Source: Candidatus Rifleibacteriota bacterium (GTDB lineage Bacteria > Riflebacteria > Ozemobacteria > Ozemobacterales > Ozemobacteraceae). Taken from it: DNA of 5,545 bases. Under the pieces are notes generated by a model, which searched no databases, had not been told where the DNA came from, and worked only from the letters and a program-made list of their open reading frames with translations. Positions 4,113-5,545 of the stretch are shown in pieces. Location of the stretch: positions 1 through 5,545 of the forward strand of contig JAKQOH010000165.1 in the NCBI GenBank assembly GCA_029565415.1, in the 5' to 3' direction. Position 1 is the first letter of the stretch; each line of letters begins with the position of its first letter. The position numbers were made by a program, and so were the translations under genes.

Positions 4113-5513
4113 ATGAGGATCAAGGGACGTCGGGAAGATTTCGAACTGCTTCTCGACCCGGATTATTTCGTCAGATATGAGGCATACAACCGGATTCTCG
4201 AGGCAAACGGCATTCCTGCCAGGCTGGCTGATATTCCGAGCGTGTTTTCACGGATGGCCTCCCTGGACGAGGTCGTCACGGAAGAGGTTCGGAACAGCCT
4301 GCAACAGGCACGGGATGAGCTGGAGCGGTTCGTGCTCGAATACGGGAAGCCGATCGATTTTGCGCACATGACGGCGGCTGAGATCGACGAGTGTTTCCTC
4401 GACGCGTGTTCCGGTATAACGGAAAAACCCGATATCGGGCGGATCAGGGAGTTGGTCGAGCATGGTGCCGACATCAATGCCCGCGACCGGTTGGGATTCA
4501 CGGCGTTGAAAAAGGCTACGCATATATATGACTATACAATTATGAAGTTCTTTCTGGATAGGGGCGTTGATATCAACGAACCGGTCCGATACACCGATGG
4601 GGCGGTCTCGACGGTCTGGCTCGAAAAGGTCGGATATGCCGGTCTGGACGACCTGCGACTCATGCTTGGACACGGGGCTCGTCCCAACGACCGTGACAGC
4701 GTCGGAAACACGGCCTTGCTCAGATACTGCGCCGCCAAGCCGTGCCGGGACGGGATCGCCCTGTTGCTCGAACACGGGGCCGATGCGGCTTCCGTGAACT
4801 CCGAGGGGAATTCGGCTCTCCATGCGGTCGCCCGGCAGGAAGTCGAGCGGGAGGGAGTCCTGCTGCTGATCGGCCATGGAGCAAACGTGGGACTGCGAAA
4901 TGCTTCCGGCGACACTCCCCTGCACGTGAACGCACGCTTCCAGCTCGCAGGCGACGAACGCTGCGCGGCCTGTCTGCTCGAGAACGGCGCCGACCCCGAC
5001 GCCGTGACTACCGACGGAGACTCGGCGCTGATTCTTGCCGCGCGATGTGAAAAGGAACGTGTCGTGCAGGTGCTGATGGCGCACGGCGCGCGAACCGACA
5101 TCAGGGACGCTGCCGGGCAGACCGCGTGCGACATCGCGCTGGCGAAAGGATTTCCGGCTATCGCAACCATGATCGATCCGGTTGCCGCGGCGGCATATCA
5201 GGCCAGGGCAGACCGGGGAGCCCTGGAAAAGGTGAAAAGAATGATCATCGGGAGGCTGAAGGCCGGCCAGACACAGTATCGTTCAGACAAAGAGGGTTAC
5301 TCGGTATTCTCCTGGAGAGCCGCTGCGTATCCTGACCATGCAGCCGGCTACCTGTACGAACGATTCGAAAACGGCGCACCCCCGCCCGACGTGACGCATT
5401 TCAGAACCGACGAAGAGGCGCTCGAATACCTCTACCAGACGAATCGGACCCGCTCGGCGGGTGAGACCGAACTGTCCGTCTATGAAGCGATTCTCGGATC
5501 GATCGGTGCATGA
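4113..5513 (+). CDS. Ankyrin-repeat protein with unassigned C-terminal domain, 466 aa
   Basis: The ATG has GGAGG (4103-4107) 5 nt upstream. There is no signal peptide or membrane segment, so it is probably cytoplasmic. Residues 1-90 are helix-rich and unassigned. Ankyrin repeats span about 94-354: degenerate units around 94-127 and 168-197, a clearer unit at 128-158, and good ones opening GNTALLRYC (198), GNSALHAVA (232), GDTPLHVNA (266), GDSALILAA (302) and GQTACDIAL (335). Several carry the HGAD-type end (HGADIN 117-122, HGADAA 221-226, NGADPD 291-296). Insertions at 159-167 and in the 266 unit break regular spacing. Residues 360-466 form a separate domain, rich in Tyr and charged residues (YLYERFENG 413-421, EEALEYLYQTN 434-444), that I do not recognise. 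Ankyrin arrays bind proteins; the partner is unknown and no enzymatic motif is visible. The gene stands alone, divergent from the LysM-SGNH gene. Confidence 0.92.
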   Translation: MRIKGRREDFELLLDPDYFVRYEAYNRILEANGIPARLADIPSVFSRMASLDEVVTEEVRNSLQQARDELERFVLEYGKPIDFAHMTAAEIDECFLDACSGITEKPDIGRIRELVEHGADINARDRLGFTALKKATHIYDYTIMKFFLDRGVDINEPVRYTDGAVSTVWLEKVGYAGLDDLRLMLGHGARPNDRDSVGNTALLRYCAAKPCRDGIALLLEHGADAASVNSEGNSALHAVARQEVEREGVLLLIGHGANVGLRNASGDTPLHVNARFQLAGDERCAACLLENGADPDAVTTDGDSALILAARCEKERVVQVLMAHGARTDIRDAAGQTACDIALAKGFPAIATMIDPVAAAAYQARADRGALEKVKRMIIGRLKAGQTQYRSDKEGYSVFSWRAAAYPDHAAGYLYERFENGAPPPDVTHFRTDEEALEYLYQTNRTRSAGETELSVYEAILGSIGA

Positions 5514-5527
5514 ATGTGGATTCATGC
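5508..5527 (+). other. Hairpin over the ankyrin-gene stop codon
   Basis: GCATGAAT (5508-5515) and ATTCATGC (5520-5527) are perfect 8-bp arms around a GTGG tetraloop. They include the TGA stop at 5511-5513. No T-run follows before the window ends, so it is not a standard terminator. It may protect the 3' end of the mRNA. A further GC-rich hairpin may begin at about 5526 but is cut off by the edge. Confidence 0.45.
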
Positions 5528-5545
5528 CCCGAGCCAATTCTGGGC

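Noticed and set aside
4248..5170. Leftward frames of 278 and 212 aa under the ankyrin gene.
   Set aside because: Antisense to a clear ankyrin array; no supporting start signals or domain.
1..5545. CRISPR array, insertion sequence, toxin-antitoxin pair or integrase.
   Set aside because: No regularly spaced repeats, transposase or recombinase motifs, or small paired genes with such features were seen on either strand.

Overview
The window joins two kinds of sequence. Bases 1 to about 950 are relatively AT-rich (most so around 540-740) and dense in palindromes and promoter-like motifs. They contain one leftward gene that runs off the left edge. From about 1100 onward the DNA is GC-rich with ordinary, well-spaced bacterial genes. 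A complete tRNA-Cys(GCA) gene at 959-1030 lies at the change. The secreted proteins (one SH3-domain, one LysM), strong Shine-Dalgarno sites and sigma70-like promoters indicate a bacterium, probably with a periplasm. I cannot name the taxon. The left part looks phage- or accessory-like from its regulatory architecture, but no hallmark phage gene is visible.

Layout: (1) 1-382, minus strand: an edge-truncated hypothetical gene with a strong ribosome binding site. It is preceded by a leader hairpin and a TTGATT/TATAAT promoter whose start point lies inside an 8-bp-arm palindrome (491-514). (2) 544-958, no convincing gene: a 9-bp-arm palindrome embedding a rightward TTGACA promoter, helically phased A-tracts, a G/C-run hairpin acting best as a leftward terminator, and a possible tRNA promoter. 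(3) 959-1103: tRNA-Cys and a strong intrinsic terminator. (4) 1252-2311, plus strand: a 115-aa hypothetical protein, then a 212-aa exported SH3-domain protein. (5) 2338-2366: a hairpin terminator shared by convergent genes. (6) 2392-3591, minus strand: a 399-aa exported LysM plus SGNH-hydrolase protein with its own promoter and a small palindrome at the predicted transcription start. (7) 3671-4112: intergenic DNA with a degenerate copy of a REP-like repeat. (8) 4113-5513, plus strand: a 466-aa cytoplasmic ankyrin-repeat protein with an unassigned C-terminal domain.

The SH3-domain protein and the LysM-SGNH protein are both predicted to be exported and carry domains that commonly contact peptidoglycan, so a cell-envelope theme is reasonable for 1673-3591. 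They are convergent and separately promoted, so this is not an operon. The ankyrin protein shows no evident link to them. I found no CRISPR array, insertion sequence, transposase or integrase. The least explained part is the regulatory region 383-850.
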